This document shows, piece by piece, positions 8,961-16,280 of a stretch of DNA of 44,767 nt (position 1 is the first letter of the stretch; each line of letters opens with the position of its first letter). The notes under the pieces were generated by a model that saw nothing but the letters and a program-made list of their open reading frames with translations, was not told the origin of the DNA and searched no databases. Origin of the DNA: Acetivibrio sp. MSJd-27 (GTDB lineage: Bacteria > Bacillota > Clostridia > UMGS1840 > HGM11507); NCBI RefSeq assembly GCF_018918095.1, contig NZ_JAHLPV010000023.1, positions 1-44,767 on the forward strand, read 5' to 3'. A program made the translations under genes and the position numbers.

Positions 8961-8990
8961 GATAAAGTAACCCTTTCATTACTTGTCTTC

Positions 8991-9018
8991 GAAATCGGCT
9001 TTCAAAGCCGATTTTTTC
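8991..9018 (+). terminator. riboswitch expression-platform terminator
   Basis: AATCGGCTTT pairs with AAAGCCGATT and is followed by a T-run. It lies 30 bases past the lysine aptamer and 150 bases before asd, so it is the probable lysine-controlled attenuator. Confidence 0.85.
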
Positions 9019-9054
9019 ATGTCAAGACGAATCTTGACATATCTTGATATCATT

Positions 9055-9135
9055 TTATAACAAGATGAAACGCTTTTGCGAACAGTGTGCGGCAAAAGCC
9101 ACCTTAAAAAGCGTTTCAGCCTTGCGAAGCGAGGT
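9055..9135 (+). repeat. dispersed repeat family 1, long copy upstream of asd
   Basis: The element contains its own inverted repeat, GAAACGCTTTT (about 9067-9077) against AAAAGCGTTTC near 9108-9118. The complement of 10337-10412 matches most of its length, so inverted copies bracket asd. It lies between the riboswitch terminator and the asd ribosome site and would be part of the mRNA leader. Confidence 0.75.
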
Positions 9136-9167
9136 TATTTCATTCTTTATTGTTTGGAGGATTTATT

Positions 9168-10247
9168 ATGAAAACGTTCAACGTCGCCGTTGTAGGCGCA
9201 ACCGGCATGGTGGGTCAAAGATTTATCACCTTGCTTGAAAATCACCCTTGGTTCCATGTGAAGGCTCTTGCAGCCTCTGCAAGAAGCGCCGGTAAAACCT
9301 ATGAAGAAGCTGTGGGTAACAGATGGGCTATGAAAACACCTATACCCGAAGACATAAAAAAGATAACTGTTTTGGATGCAACCGCAGACGTGAAAAAAAT
9401 TGCATCCAGCGTGGACTTTATCTTCTGTGCCGTAGATATGAAAAAGGATGAGATCCGCGCATTGGAAGAAACTTATGCGAAAGCGGAATGCCCTGTCATT
9501 TCCAACAATTCCGCGCACCGAGGTACCGAGGATGTTCCTATGATTATCCCGGAAATCAACGCTGACCACGCACAGGTCATTGAAGCACAAAGAAAACGCC
9601 TCGGCACCAAAAGAGGCTTTATCGCAGTAAAGTCTAACTGTTCTCTGCAGAGTTATGTCCCAGCGCTTCACCCTCTGATGAAATATGGTGTGAAGAATGC
9701 TCTTGCGTGCACCTATCAGGCAATCTCCGGCGCGGGAAAAACATTCGAGACGTTCCCTGATATTATTGACAACGTCATTCCCTTCATCGGCGGTGAAGAG
9801 GAAAAAAGTGAACAGGAACCTTTAAAAATCTGGGGTGAGTTAAAGGATGGGAAAATTGTTCCGTCCTCCGCTCCAGCCATTACAACCCAATGTATTCGCG
9901 TCCCAGTCAGTGACGGACATCTGGCCGCTGTCTTTATGTCTTTTGAAAACAAACCAACCGTCGAAGAAATTAAAAAATGCTGGAAAGAATTTAAAGGAGA
10001 ACCGCAGGATTTAAAACTGCCATCCGCGCCAAAGCAATTCTTAAACTATTTTGAAGAAGACAACCGTCCCCAGACAAAATTGGATCGGAATCTGGAAAAC
10101 GGTATGGCGGTTTCCATCGGAAGATTAAGGGAAGATTCTCAATATGATTACAAATTTGTTTGTCTTTCCCACAATACACTTCGAGGAGCAGCAGGCGGCG
10201 CTGTTTTAATGGCGGAACTGCTGGCTGCGAAAGGATATCTGGACTAA
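9168..10247 (+). CDS. asd: aspartate-semialdehyde dehydrogenase, archaeal/fungal type
   Basis: Reduces aspartyl phosphate to aspartate semialdehyde with NADPH, the branch point to lysine, threonine and methionine. The 359-residue protein begins MKTFNVAVVGATGMVGQRF (NADP-binding loop), and the catalytic cysteine is in VKSNCSLQSYVPALHP. These features and its length match the archaeal/yeast class rather than the classical E. coli class. The ATG at 9168 has TTTGGAGG 8 bases upstream; an ATG six codons earlier would overlap that site. It is the first gene after the lysine riboswitch. Confidence 0.95.
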   Translation: MKTFNVAVVGATGMVGQRFITLLENHPWFHVKALAASARSAGKTYEEAVGNRWAMKTPIPEDIKKITVLDATADVKKIASSVDFIFCAVDMKKDEIRALEETYAKAECPVISNNSAHRGTEDVPMIIPEINADHAQVIEAQRKRLGTKRGFIAVKSNCSLQSYVPALHPLMKYGVKNALACTYQAISGAGKTFETFPDIIDNVIPFIGGEEEKSEQEPLKIWGELKDGKIVPSSAPAITTQCIRVPVSDGHLAAVFMSFENKPTVEEIKKCWKEFKGEPQDLKLPSAPKQFLNYFEEDNRPQTKLDRNLENGMAVSIGRLREDSQYDYKFVCLSHNTLRGAAGGAVLMAELLAAKGYLD

Positions 10248-10259
10248 TCAATTTATAGC

Positions 10260-10360
10260 GCGTTATAACCTTGCTCATATGCCCACTGCTTCTGTAAGCA
10301 GCGGGCTCGGACTCAGAAGCGGACGGGGCGCAAATTCCCCGCTTTGCAAGGTTGAAACGC
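10260..10360 (+). other. large stem structure between asd and dapA
   Basis: Bases 10260-10274 pair with 10346-10360 (15 positions, one mismatch and one G-T). Inside are two further hairpins: a 10-bp stem from GCCC at 10281 to GGGC at 10106+200 (10103-10106 offset, i.e. 10303-10306), and CGGGG/CCCCG at 10324-10341. It has no trailing T-run, so it may stabilise or process the operon mRNA rather than terminate it. Its right arm overlaps the repeat at 10337. Confidence 0.6.
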
Positions 10361-10412
10361 TTGTATGCGGCTTTTGACGCACACGATGCGCAAAAGCGTT
10401 TTATCTTGTATA
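10337..10412 (-). repeat. dispersed repeat family 1, long copy downstream of asd
   Basis: The reverse complement aligns with 9055-9135 over the whole length, including CAAGAT, AAACGCTTTTGCG, the GTGTGCG segment, CAAAAGCC and the GCGTTTCA-CCTTGC end. The copies point toward each other across asd. This copy ends just before the dapA ribosome site. Confidence 0.75.
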
Positions 10413-10426
10413 ACGAGGTGTGTATT

Positions 10427-11314
10427 ATGAAAAAAACAATTTTTACCGGTGCAGGTGTCGCCATTGTAACTCCTTTCGCAAACGGAAAAATCAACTATGA
10501 AGAATTGGGTAGGCTGATCGATTTTCAGATTGAACATTCCACGGATGCCATCATCATCTGCGGCACAACAGGGGAAGCTTCCACCATGCCGGACAGAGAG
10601 CATCTGGACGTTATTGAATACGCTGTAAAAAAAGCAAATAAAAGAGTGCCGGTGATTGCCGGTGCGGGAAGCAACGATACCGCTCACGGTCTGGAACTTA
10701 GCCGAGAATCTCAAAAACTGGGAGCAGATGGTCTGCTGATTGTCACCCCCTATTACAATAAAGCAAATACGAATGGACTGATTCAGCATTTTAACGCCTA
10801 TGCAGACGCGGTAGATATTCCGATTATTCTGTATAATGTTCCTTCCAGAACCGGTGTGAATATTACCACGGAAGTATTGAAGGAGGTTTCGAAAGCTGAC
10901 AATATTGTCGGAATCAAAGAAGCGAGCGGAAATATTTCCCATGTAGCTGATATCGCATACCGTTGCCCGAATATTGACATCTATTCCGGCAACGATGATA
11001 TGATTGTTCCGATTCTCTCACTGGGCGGAAAGGGTGTAATCTCTGTATTGTCTAACGTGATGCCAAAAGAAACCCATGACATTTGTCAGCTGTTTTTTGA
11101 TGGCAAAATAAAAGAGAGCGCATCCCTTCAGATAAAACTCATGGATCTGATTCAGAAGCTGTTTATCGAAGTAAACCCGGTGCCCGTCAAGACCGCTTTG
11201 AACTTGATGGGATTTGCCGCCGGAGACCTGAGGCTTCCGCTTGGAAAAATGGATGAGCGCAATCTCGATAAACTGCGCACAGCAATGATCAACTGCGGTA
11301 TTAAAGTAGTCTAA
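10427..11314 (+). CDS. dapA: 4-hydroxy-tetrahydrodipicolinate synthase
   Basis: Condenses pyruvate with aspartate semialdehyde, the first committed step to diaminopimelate and lysine. The 295-residue TIM-barrel protein has GTTGEASTM (about 44-52), the tyrosine-containing YNVPSRTG motif near 134-141 and the Schiff-base lysine in GIKEASGN (about Lys162). The C-terminal NPVPVKTAL motif is also typical. The ATG at 10427 has ACGAGGTG upstream and matches the family N-terminus; an earlier in-frame ATG lies in the repeat. Second gene of the lysine-riboswitch operon. Confidence 0.96.
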   Translation: MKKTIFTGAGVAIVTPFANGKINYEELGRLIDFQIEHSTDAIIICGTTGEASTMPDREHLDVIEYAVKKANKRVPVIAGAGSNDTAHGLELSRESQKLGADGLLIVTPYYNKANTNGLIQHFNAYADAVDIPIILYNVPSRTGVNITTEVLKEVSKADNIVGIKEASGNISHVADIAYRCPNIDIYSGNDDMIVPILSLGGKGVISVLSNVMPKETHDICQLFFDGKIKESASLQIKLMDLIQKLFIEVNPVPVKTALNLMGFAAGDLRLPLGKMDERNLDKLRTAMINCGIKVV

Positions 11315-11331
11315 AGAAGGATGTTTGACAA

Positions 11332-12090
11332 ATGATAAATATAATTTTAAGCGGATGCAATGGCAAAATGGGGCATGTGATATCCCGTTTGGCGGAAGCA
11401 GATGAAAATGTAAAAATAGTAGCTGGCTTTGATCTCAACACCGTCCAAACTTTCGACTATGAGATCTTTAAAAATCCGGCTGAATATGCCGGAACGGCCG
11501 ACGTTATCATTGACTTTTCCCATCCGGCAGCTCTTGATGGTCTTCTCCACTTCGCTTTGGACCGGAAAATTCCCGCTGTTGTTGCGACTACCGGTCTTTC
11601 CGCCGAACAGATCGAACAACTGCATGAGGTTTCCAGACAGGTTCCAATCTTTTTCTCCGCTAATATGTCTCTGGGGATTAACCTGCTGATCGATCTGGTA
11701 AAGCGTGCGACAAAATTGTTGGAGGATTCTTTTGATATTGAAATCATCGAAAAGCATCATAATCAGAAAATTGACGCCCCCAGCGGTACTGCCTTAGCCA
11801 TCGCAGATGGCATTAACGAAGCGCTGAGTCAGCCCTATCAATATGTTTATGATCGGCACAGTGTACGAAAAAAAAGAGATAAAAAGGAAATTGGGATTCA
11901 CGCTGTACGGGGCGGAACCATTGTTGGCGATCACGAGGTTATCTTTGCCGGCACAGATGAAATTGTCACCATATCCCACACGGCAACCAGCAAGGAAATT
12001 TTTGCTCAGGGCTCCATCAAGGCCGCAAAATTTCTGGCGGGAAAAGAGCCTGGCATGTATGATATGAATTCTCTGCTGGCTTCCCTGTAA
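11332..12090 (+). CDS. dapB: 4-hydroxy-tetrahydrodipicolinate reductase
   Basis: Reduces the DapA product with NAD(P)H in the diaminopimelate/lysine pathway. The 252 residues start INIILSGCNGKMGHVI (dinucleotide loop), contain the motif IEKHHNQKIDAPSGTAL, in which the histidine pair and the lysine form the active site, and GGTIVGDHEVIFAG. The start lies 17 bases after dapA with GAAGGA upstream. Co-transcribed with asd and dapA. Confidence 0.96.
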   Translation: MINIILSGCNGKMGHVISRLAEADENVKIVAGFDLNTVQTFDYEIFKNPAEYAGTADVIIDFSHPAALDGLLHFALDRKIPAVVATTGLSAEQIEQLHEVSRQVPIFFSANMSLGINLLIDLVKRATKLLEDSFDIEIIEKHHNQKIDAPSGTALAIADGINEALSQPYQYVYDRHSVRKKRDKKEIGIHAVRGGTIVGDHEVIFAGTDEIVTISHTATSKEIFAQGSIKAAKFLAGKEPGMYDMNSLLASL

Positions 12091-12123
12091 CCGCCGGAGA
12101 TTTCCGGCAGAACGGAGGTTTTT

Positions 12124-12579
12124 ATGAGTAGCTATTCCCTGTCGTATCAAGATAACGTGACTCTGGTTACCCTTCACAAAATTCCGAATCAAATCAAAGT
12201 CATCTCAGAAGTGTTTGCATTGGTTTCCCAAAAAAAGATCAACGTAGATATGATAAGCCAGACAGCCCCTTATATGGAAACAGTGAGCATCTCCTTTTCC
12301 ATTGAGGAGAGCGCCGTTTCCCATATCATCGAAATTCTCAGTCTTCTGAAGGAAAAGGCACCTGAATTGAAAACGGATATTGTCAGTAATCTCTCCAAAG
12401 TAGTTATTCAGGGCGAAGAGATGAAAACCGCCAGCGGTATCGCCGCGAAAGTATTTTTAGCTCTCAATGAGCTTGACACGGATCTCATCTCTATCACCAC
12501 TTCAGAAACCGAGATTTCCTTTTTAGTGGATGAAAGCAAAGTGAATGCTGTATTGGAAAAATTAGAATCCGAATTTTAA
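12124..12579 (+). CDS. stand-alone double ACT domain protein (aspartokinase regulatory-subunit-like)
   Basis: The 151 residues align in character with the C-terminal regulatory half of aspartokinase and with nothing else: a first ACT domain with IPNQIKVISEVFALV and KKINVDMISQTAP (about 19-50), and a second with GIAAKVFLALNE, SITTSETEISFLVDE and the C-terminal LEKLESEF. No kinase domain precedes it; the start has GGAGG and follows dapB by 33 bases. Its size is close to the beta subunit of Bacillus aspartokinase II, which is made by internal initiation. I infer that it binds lysine or threonine and acts as a separately encoded regulatory subunit, or as a free effector-binding protein. Last gene of the operon, followed by a terminator. 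Confidence 0.8.
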   Translation: MSSYSLSYQDNVTLVTLHKIPNQIKVISEVFALVSQKKINVDMISQTAPYMETVSISFSIEESAVSHIIEILSLLKEKAPELKTDIVSNLSKVVIQGEEMKTASGIAAKVFLALNELDTDLISITTSETEISFLVDESKVNAVLEKLESEF

Positions 12580-12619
12580 CGAAAGTTTCAATCGGAGATT
12601 TGCCCCTTATCGAAAATCA

Positions 12620-12653
12620 GCCCCATAGCCTGCAAAAGCTATGGGGCATTTTC
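12620..12653 (+). terminator. terminator of the asd-dapA-dapB-ACT operon
   Basis: GCCCCATAGC (12620-12629) pairs perfectly with GCTATGGGGC (12638-12647), followed by ATTTTCATTT. It lies 40 bases after the ACT gene stop. Confidence 0.88.
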
Positions 12654-12722
12654 ATTTCATAGAGTGGCTGTAATGAAAGTTATTCAAAGAATCTGATTTT
12701 CATGGGATGGCTCTTCAAAATG

Positions 12723-13307
12723 CTACCTGCTCTCCATCAGATAGGTTGCCTCCATATCCGCCAAATGCACTGCAAATGCAAGGGGAAACATCTCGAAAGC
12801 CGCACTGACATTCCGTGCGTCCTCTGTTCCGGCATGCCCCATATGGTATCGGATGGCAAAAGCCTCCTCCCGGGAAAGCCGCATAAAACCGGTGATAATA
12901 TAGACTGACTTTTCCCCATGGCCATAAGGAAGCTGATCGGCATAGTCATAAGTCGGCATTTGCTGCCACTTGCCATTCTCATCCTTCACATTGCGGAACC
13001 CCTTTTTATAGCAATTGATTTTGCAGATATCATGCAGAAGTGAAACAATTGCAACGGTTTCATCGTCAAATGTAAGTCCGCATTCCAGCTTGATTTTATC
13101 CCGGCTTAAATAGTCTTTCAGGCAGCGGTATACATTTAGGCTGTGCTCTGCAAGTCCCCCTTCATAGGAACCATGAAATCGGGTGCTGGCAGGTGCGGTA
13201 AAGAAATCACTTGCAGGAGAACAGAGATATTCCAGAAGCTTATCCGAGCCTTCCCTTGTGATATGTTTTTTATAAATCTCGATAAAGGTTTCTTTGATAT
13301 GTTCCAT
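12723..13307 (-). CDS. HD-domain phosphohydrolase-like protein
   Basis: A 194-residue protein with HD-superfamily metal-site residues: an upstream histidine in GGLAEHSLNVYRCL, the doublet HD in VSLLHDICKINCY, and further histidines in YGHGEKS and RYHMGHAG. Length and motif order suit a single-domain metal-dependent phosphohydrolase acting on a nucleotide or nucleic acid, but the substrate cannot be told. The start at 13307 has GGAAGGAG upstream; an in-frame ATG 27 codons earlier lies in a repeat. Monocistronic by appearance. Confidence 0.75.
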   Translation of the reverse strand: MEHIKETFIEIYKKHITREGSDKLLEYLCSPASDFFTAPASTRFHGSYEGGLAEHSLNVYRCLKDYLSRDKIKLECGLTFDDETVAIVSLLHDICKINCYKKGFRNVKDENGKWQQMPTYDYADQLPYGHGEKSVYIITGFMRLSREEAFAIRYHMGHAGTEDARNVSAAFEMFPLAFAVHLADMEATYLMESR

Positions 13308-13342
13308 TGGCTCATTCTCTCCTTCCGATATGCTTTTATTAT

Positions 13343-13384
13343 AACAAGATGAAAACGCTTTTGCAAGGCAAAAACATTTCAAAA
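13343..13384 (+). repeat. dispersed repeat family 1, short copy
   Basis: ACAAGATGAAAACGCTTTTG continues into GCAAGGCAAAA and an A/T tail. The first part matches the 9055 copy, and bases 13356-13373 are identical to 129-146. It lies just upstream of the HD-domain gene. Confidence 0.6.
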
Positions 13385-13443
13385 TCACAGAGCCTGGAAC
13401 ATAGACGTACGGTTATACACTCTGAAAAAAGATTGCAAATAGA

Positions 13444-13472
13444 TTGACAGCAATCAAAATCAAGATTATCAT
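13444..13472 (+). promoter_or_regulatory. promoter of the sirtuin gene
   Basis: TTGACA (13444-13449), 17 bases, TATCAT (13467-13472). It leaves a leader of about 115 bases before the ATG. Confidence 0.7.
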
Positions 13473-13504
13473 AAACATTGGAGCACAATATGTAACCTGT
13501 TTCT

Positions 13505-13575
13505 TGAACCATTTACCGTTATGGTTCCGTCAAGGTGCTTGCTTATTTATTAGAGAGCGGAACTCTCTCGTTTTT
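13505..13575 (+). promoter_or_regulatory. sirtuin leader with attenuator-like hairpins
   Basis: A first hairpin pairs CTTGAACCAT (from 13503) with ATGGTTCCGTCAAG. A second pairs AGAGAG (13552-13557) with CTCTCT (13563-13568) and runs into CGTTTTT (13569-13575), just before the AGAAGGAG ribosome site. The second looks like a weak intrinsic terminator inside the leader. Confidence 0.4.
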
Positions 13576-13596
13576 GAAACAGAAGGAGATGACTTT

Positions 13597-14310
13597 ATGG
13601 ATACCTTACAGGAAATGATCAATCAAAGCAACCGGATCGTTTTTTTCGGCGGTGCCGGCGTTTCCACTGAAAGCGGAATTCCTGATTTTCGCGGCACAGA
13701 CGGTCTATATCATCAGAAATACGACTATCCGCCTGAAACCATCATCAGCCATAATTTTTTTATAAAAAATCCGAAGGAATTTTATCGTTTTTATAAAAAC
13801 AAGATGATTTATCTTTCCGCCAAACCCAATGCTGCGCACTTAAAGCTGGCCGAGATGGAACGGAAGGGAAAACTGGACTGTGTTATCACACAAAATATTG
13901 ATGGTCTTCATCAGGCTTCCGGCTCACAAAAAGTATTGGAACTTCACGGTTCCGTGCTTCGGAATTATTGCATGAAATGCCATAGATTATATCCGGTTGA
14001 AGCTGTGATAGAAACACCTGATATCCCCTTTTGCAGCTGCGGTGGGATGATAAAGCCAGATGTTGTTCTCTATGAGGAAAGTTTGGATTCCAAAACGCTG
14101 ATGGATTCGGTGAAAGCCGTCAAAAAAGCGGACATGCTCATCGTAGGCGGTACTTCCCTAAATGTCTATCCAGCGGCAAGCCTGATTGATTATTACAGCG
14201 GCAACCGTCTTGTCCTGATTAATAAAACCGCTACCCCTTACGACAGACGAGCGGATTTAATGATACAGGACAGTATCGGCAAAATTCTTGGAAATATTAC
14301 CATCGAATAA
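13597..14310 (+). CDS. cobB: NAD-dependent protein deacylase (sirtuin)
   Basis: Removes acyl groups from protein lysines using NAD. The 237-residue protein shows the sirtuin signatures in order: FFGGAGVSTESGIPDFRG (about 15-32), TQNIDGLHQASG with the catalytic histidine in LELHGS (about 100-125), a four-cysteine zinc site (CMKCHRLY and FCSCGG), then GGTSLNVYPAASL and a C-terminal NKTATPYD. The ATG at 13597 has AGAAGGAG upstream; a longer in-frame extension has no family match. Monocistronic, with its own promoter and structured leader. Confidence 0.95.
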   Translation: MDTLQEMINQSNRIVFFGGAGVSTESGIPDFRGTDGLYHQKYDYPPETIISHNFFIKNPKEFYRFYKNKMIYLSAKPNAAHLKLAEMERKGKLDCVITQNIDGLHQASGSQKVLELHGSVLRNYCMKCHRLYPVEAVIETPDIPFCSCGGMIKPDVVLYEESLDSKTLMDSVKAVKKADMLIVGGTSLNVYPAASLIDYYSGNRLVLINKTATPYDRRADLMIQDSIGKILGNITIE

Positions 14311-14326
14311 ATTGAAATCTTATGAT
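14297..14326 (+). promoter_or_regulatory. candidate promoter of the structured RNA at 14333
   Basis: TTACCA (14297-14302), 18 bases, TATGAT (14321-14326). The start would fall at about 14333, exactly where the long stem begins. The -35 lies inside the last codons of the sirtuin gene. Confidence 0.45.
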
Positions 14327-14332
14327 ATGATT

Positions 14333-14474
14333 TAAGCATTAGAGAGTCGAACCCCATATTCCCTGCACAAAGGAAAATGCGCAGGGAATACTGACGTATG
14401 CGCGAGAATTTTGACGCAGGATTGCGGAAAACTGGCCTGTGAAAACCATATGGCGTTCAACTCCCTAATGCTTA
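14333..14474 (+). ncRNA. candidate structured RNA or small inverted-repeat element
   Basis: The ends TAAGCATTAG... (14333-14352) and ...CTAATGCTTA (14455-14474) form a 20-position stem with two mismatches. After one mismatch it continues with CCATAT (14354-14359) against ATATGG (14448-14453). The enclosed bases fold into a strong hairpin (TCCCTGC against GCAGGGA, about 14360-14388) and two weaker ones. A plausible promoter ends just before the stem. It does not match the RNA classes I tried by eye. A miniature transposable element with terminal inverted repeats is the main alternative. A second small hairpin (14493-14525) follows before the next gene. Confidence 0.45.
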
Positions 14475-14572
14475 TGCATGGAACATAGAATACGAACCCG
14501 TTTTTGGTTGGTTGCGGCGGGTTCGGGTACTGCGTTCTACGCTTATACAAAACGATCGAAAGGAGAAAACAA

Positions 14573-16069
14573 GTGACACGAAAACTTCTTAGCGTTCTTT
14601 TGCTTCTCTCTATTCTTTTTACGGCCGGATCCGGCGCTTATCCCGCGGAAGCGGAAATGAAAGCGGTATGGATCTCCTATATCGAATATCAAAGCTTACT
14701 TTCCGGAAAAAATGAGATGGACTTCACTTCATCGGTTGACAGGATGTTTGACAAGGTAAAATCCCTGGGATTAAATACCGTTATCATTCATGTTCGTCCC
14801 TTTGCCGACGCCATGTACCCCTCAAAATACTTTCCATGGTCAAAGTATATCTCAGGGACACCAGGCAAAAATCCTGGTTACGATCCCCTGGCTATTCTCT
14901 TAAAGCAAGCCCATGCAAAAGACTTGAAGCTACACGCCTGGATCAATCCTTACCGTATCGGTTCCCCCGCTAATGTGCCGGAAGGTTCCATTATTCACCA
15001 ATGGGCCCAGGAAAAAGAGGATTATATTCTGACATCCGGCGGAAACTGGTACTTGAATCCGGCAGTTCCGCAAGTCCAGCAGTTAGTTATCGACGGTGTA
15101 AAAGAAATCATTGAAAGCTATCCCGTGGACGGAATTCACTTTGACGATTATTTCTATCCCACTACAGATCCCGGTTTTGACAGCATTACTTATCAGAAAG
15201 CGCAGGCTGGGCTCAGTCTGGCAGAATGGCGTATGGAAAATGTAAACCAACTTATTCAGGGGGTTTATCAGGCGATTAAGTCCTTTAATTCCAATCTTTT
15301 ATTTGGAATCAGTCCCTCCGGAATTATAAAAGACAACTATGATTCTATCTATGCAGATGTAAGAAAATGGGGCACGCAAAAAGGATATGTGGATTATCTC
15401 TGTCCTCAAATTTATTTTGGATATGAAAACCCTTACGTCCCATATGACAAGGTTTTGAAAGAATGGAACGAAATCACTTCTCACGTGGATTTATATGTTG
15501 GTCTTGCCGCTTATAAAGTAGGCTTATCGGATCATTATGCTGGTACTGGAAAGTTGGAATGGCAGCAAAACAGTAATCTGCTGGCCCGTCAGTTAAGCGA
15601 TGCACGCAGCGTTTCCCGCTATAAGGGCTTTATGCTTTTCAGCTTCAATTCCTTATTTTATCCCTCCGCGGAAGCCGCTGATATTATGAATATTGAATTA
15701 CAGAATTTTAAGAGTGAATTAAACGGCATTCAAATTTATATTAACAACATGAAACAAAGATACGACGTGATGCCTGTCAAACAAAATGATCGCGTTTTAG
15801 TACCCGTCCGCGGGATATTTGAGGCTCTAGGCGCTGAAATTGAATGGGATGATGCACGGCAGAAGGTTACTGCCGTAAAGAGGAACCAGACCATCATCTT
15901 GACAATCGGAAGTTCTGTTATGACGGTCAATGGGAAAGAAATCTTTTTGGACGTGCCCGCTATTCTGAAAAATGACCGAACTTTGGTTCCTGTTCGGGCT
16001 GTGTCTGAAGCTTTGCAGGCGCGGGTAGAGTGGGATGGAGAAAATAATGCCGTTCATATTTTTCAATAA
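14573..16069 (+). CDS. secreted GHL10/DUF187-type glycoside hydrolase-like protein with copper-amine-oxidase-N repeat
   Basis: The 498-residue protein has a signal peptide (hydrophobic stretch 6-18, probable cut near AEAEM). A TIM-barrel domain of the glycosyl-hydrolase-like 10 family spans about 28-370, with the motifs MKAVWISYIEYQ, TVIIHVRPFADAMY, LHAWINPYRI and VDGIHFDDYFYP. About 115 C-terminal residues form the paired copper amine oxidase N-terminal-like repeat (DRVLVPVRGIFEALGAEIEWDD and DRTLVPVRAVSEALQ). The GTG start has AAAGGAG upstream. It probably acts on wall or capsule glycans, but the substrate is unknown. The same C-terminal repeat occurs in the lyase at 41780. Confidence 0.88.
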   Translation: MTRKLLSVLLLLSILFTAGSGAYPAEAEMKAVWISYIEYQSLLSGKNEMDFTSSVDRMFDKVKSLGLNTVIIHVRPFADAMYPSKYFPWSKYISGTPGKNPGYDPLAILLKQAHAKDLKLHAWINPYRIGSPANVPEGSIIHQWAQEKEDYILTSGGNWYLNPAVPQVQQLVIDGVKEIIESYPVDGIHFDDYFYPTTDPGFDSITYQKAQAGLSLAEWRMENVNQLIQGVYQAIKSFNSNLLFGISPSGIIKDNYDSIYADVRKWGTQKGYVDYLCPQIYFGYENPYVPYDKVLKEWNEITSHVDLYVGLAAYKVGLSDHYAGTGKLEWQQNSNLLARQLSDARSVSRYKGFMLFSFNSLFYPSAEAADIMNIELQNFKSELNGIQIYINNMKQRYDVMPVKQNDRVLVPVRGIFEALGAEIEWDDARQKVTAVKRNQTIILTIGSSVMTVNGKEIFLDVPAILKNDRTLVPVRAVSEALQARVEWDGENNAVHIFQ

Positions 16070-16106
16070 CAAAAAAAGATTTTCTTTCCGAAAAGCAACA
16101 AGTTTG

Positions 16107-16169
16107 CTCCACATGCTGTTTTTGAAACATACAATTGTGCACGATTCCGTGCAATTTTCTATGGTATAA
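16107..16169 (+). repeat. dispersed repeat family 2, copy 2
   Basis: Aligns with 7742-7804 in the same orientation. As there, it is followed at once by a terminator hairpin. Confidence 0.55.
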
Positions 16170-16179
16170 CTGAGAAAAT

Positions 16180-16235
16180 GCCAGCCTTCCCCAATCAATT
16201 GATTTGTAATTGGCGGGGTAAGGCTGGCATCTCTT
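16180..16235. terminator. bidirectional terminator between convergent genes
   Basis: GCCAGCCTT (16180-16188) pairs with AAGGCTGGC (16220-16228), and CCCCAAT pairs inside with ATTGGCGGGG. TCTCTTTT follows on the plus strand. It separates the secreted hydrolase from the convergent esterase gene. Confidence 0.75.
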
Positions 16236-16280
16236 TTGGTAACCGGATCTGAAAAATCTGCTTTTCTCTCATCGCCAAGC

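Noticed and set aside
9147-9671. Long open frame antisense to asd
   Set aside because: It lies wholly opposite a well-conserved gene and its translation has no family features; it is a shadow frame.
14333-14474. 6S RNA
   Set aside because: The length and the long stem are suggestive, but the interior folds into several hairpins rather than one rod with a central bubble, and no conserved 6S string was recognised.
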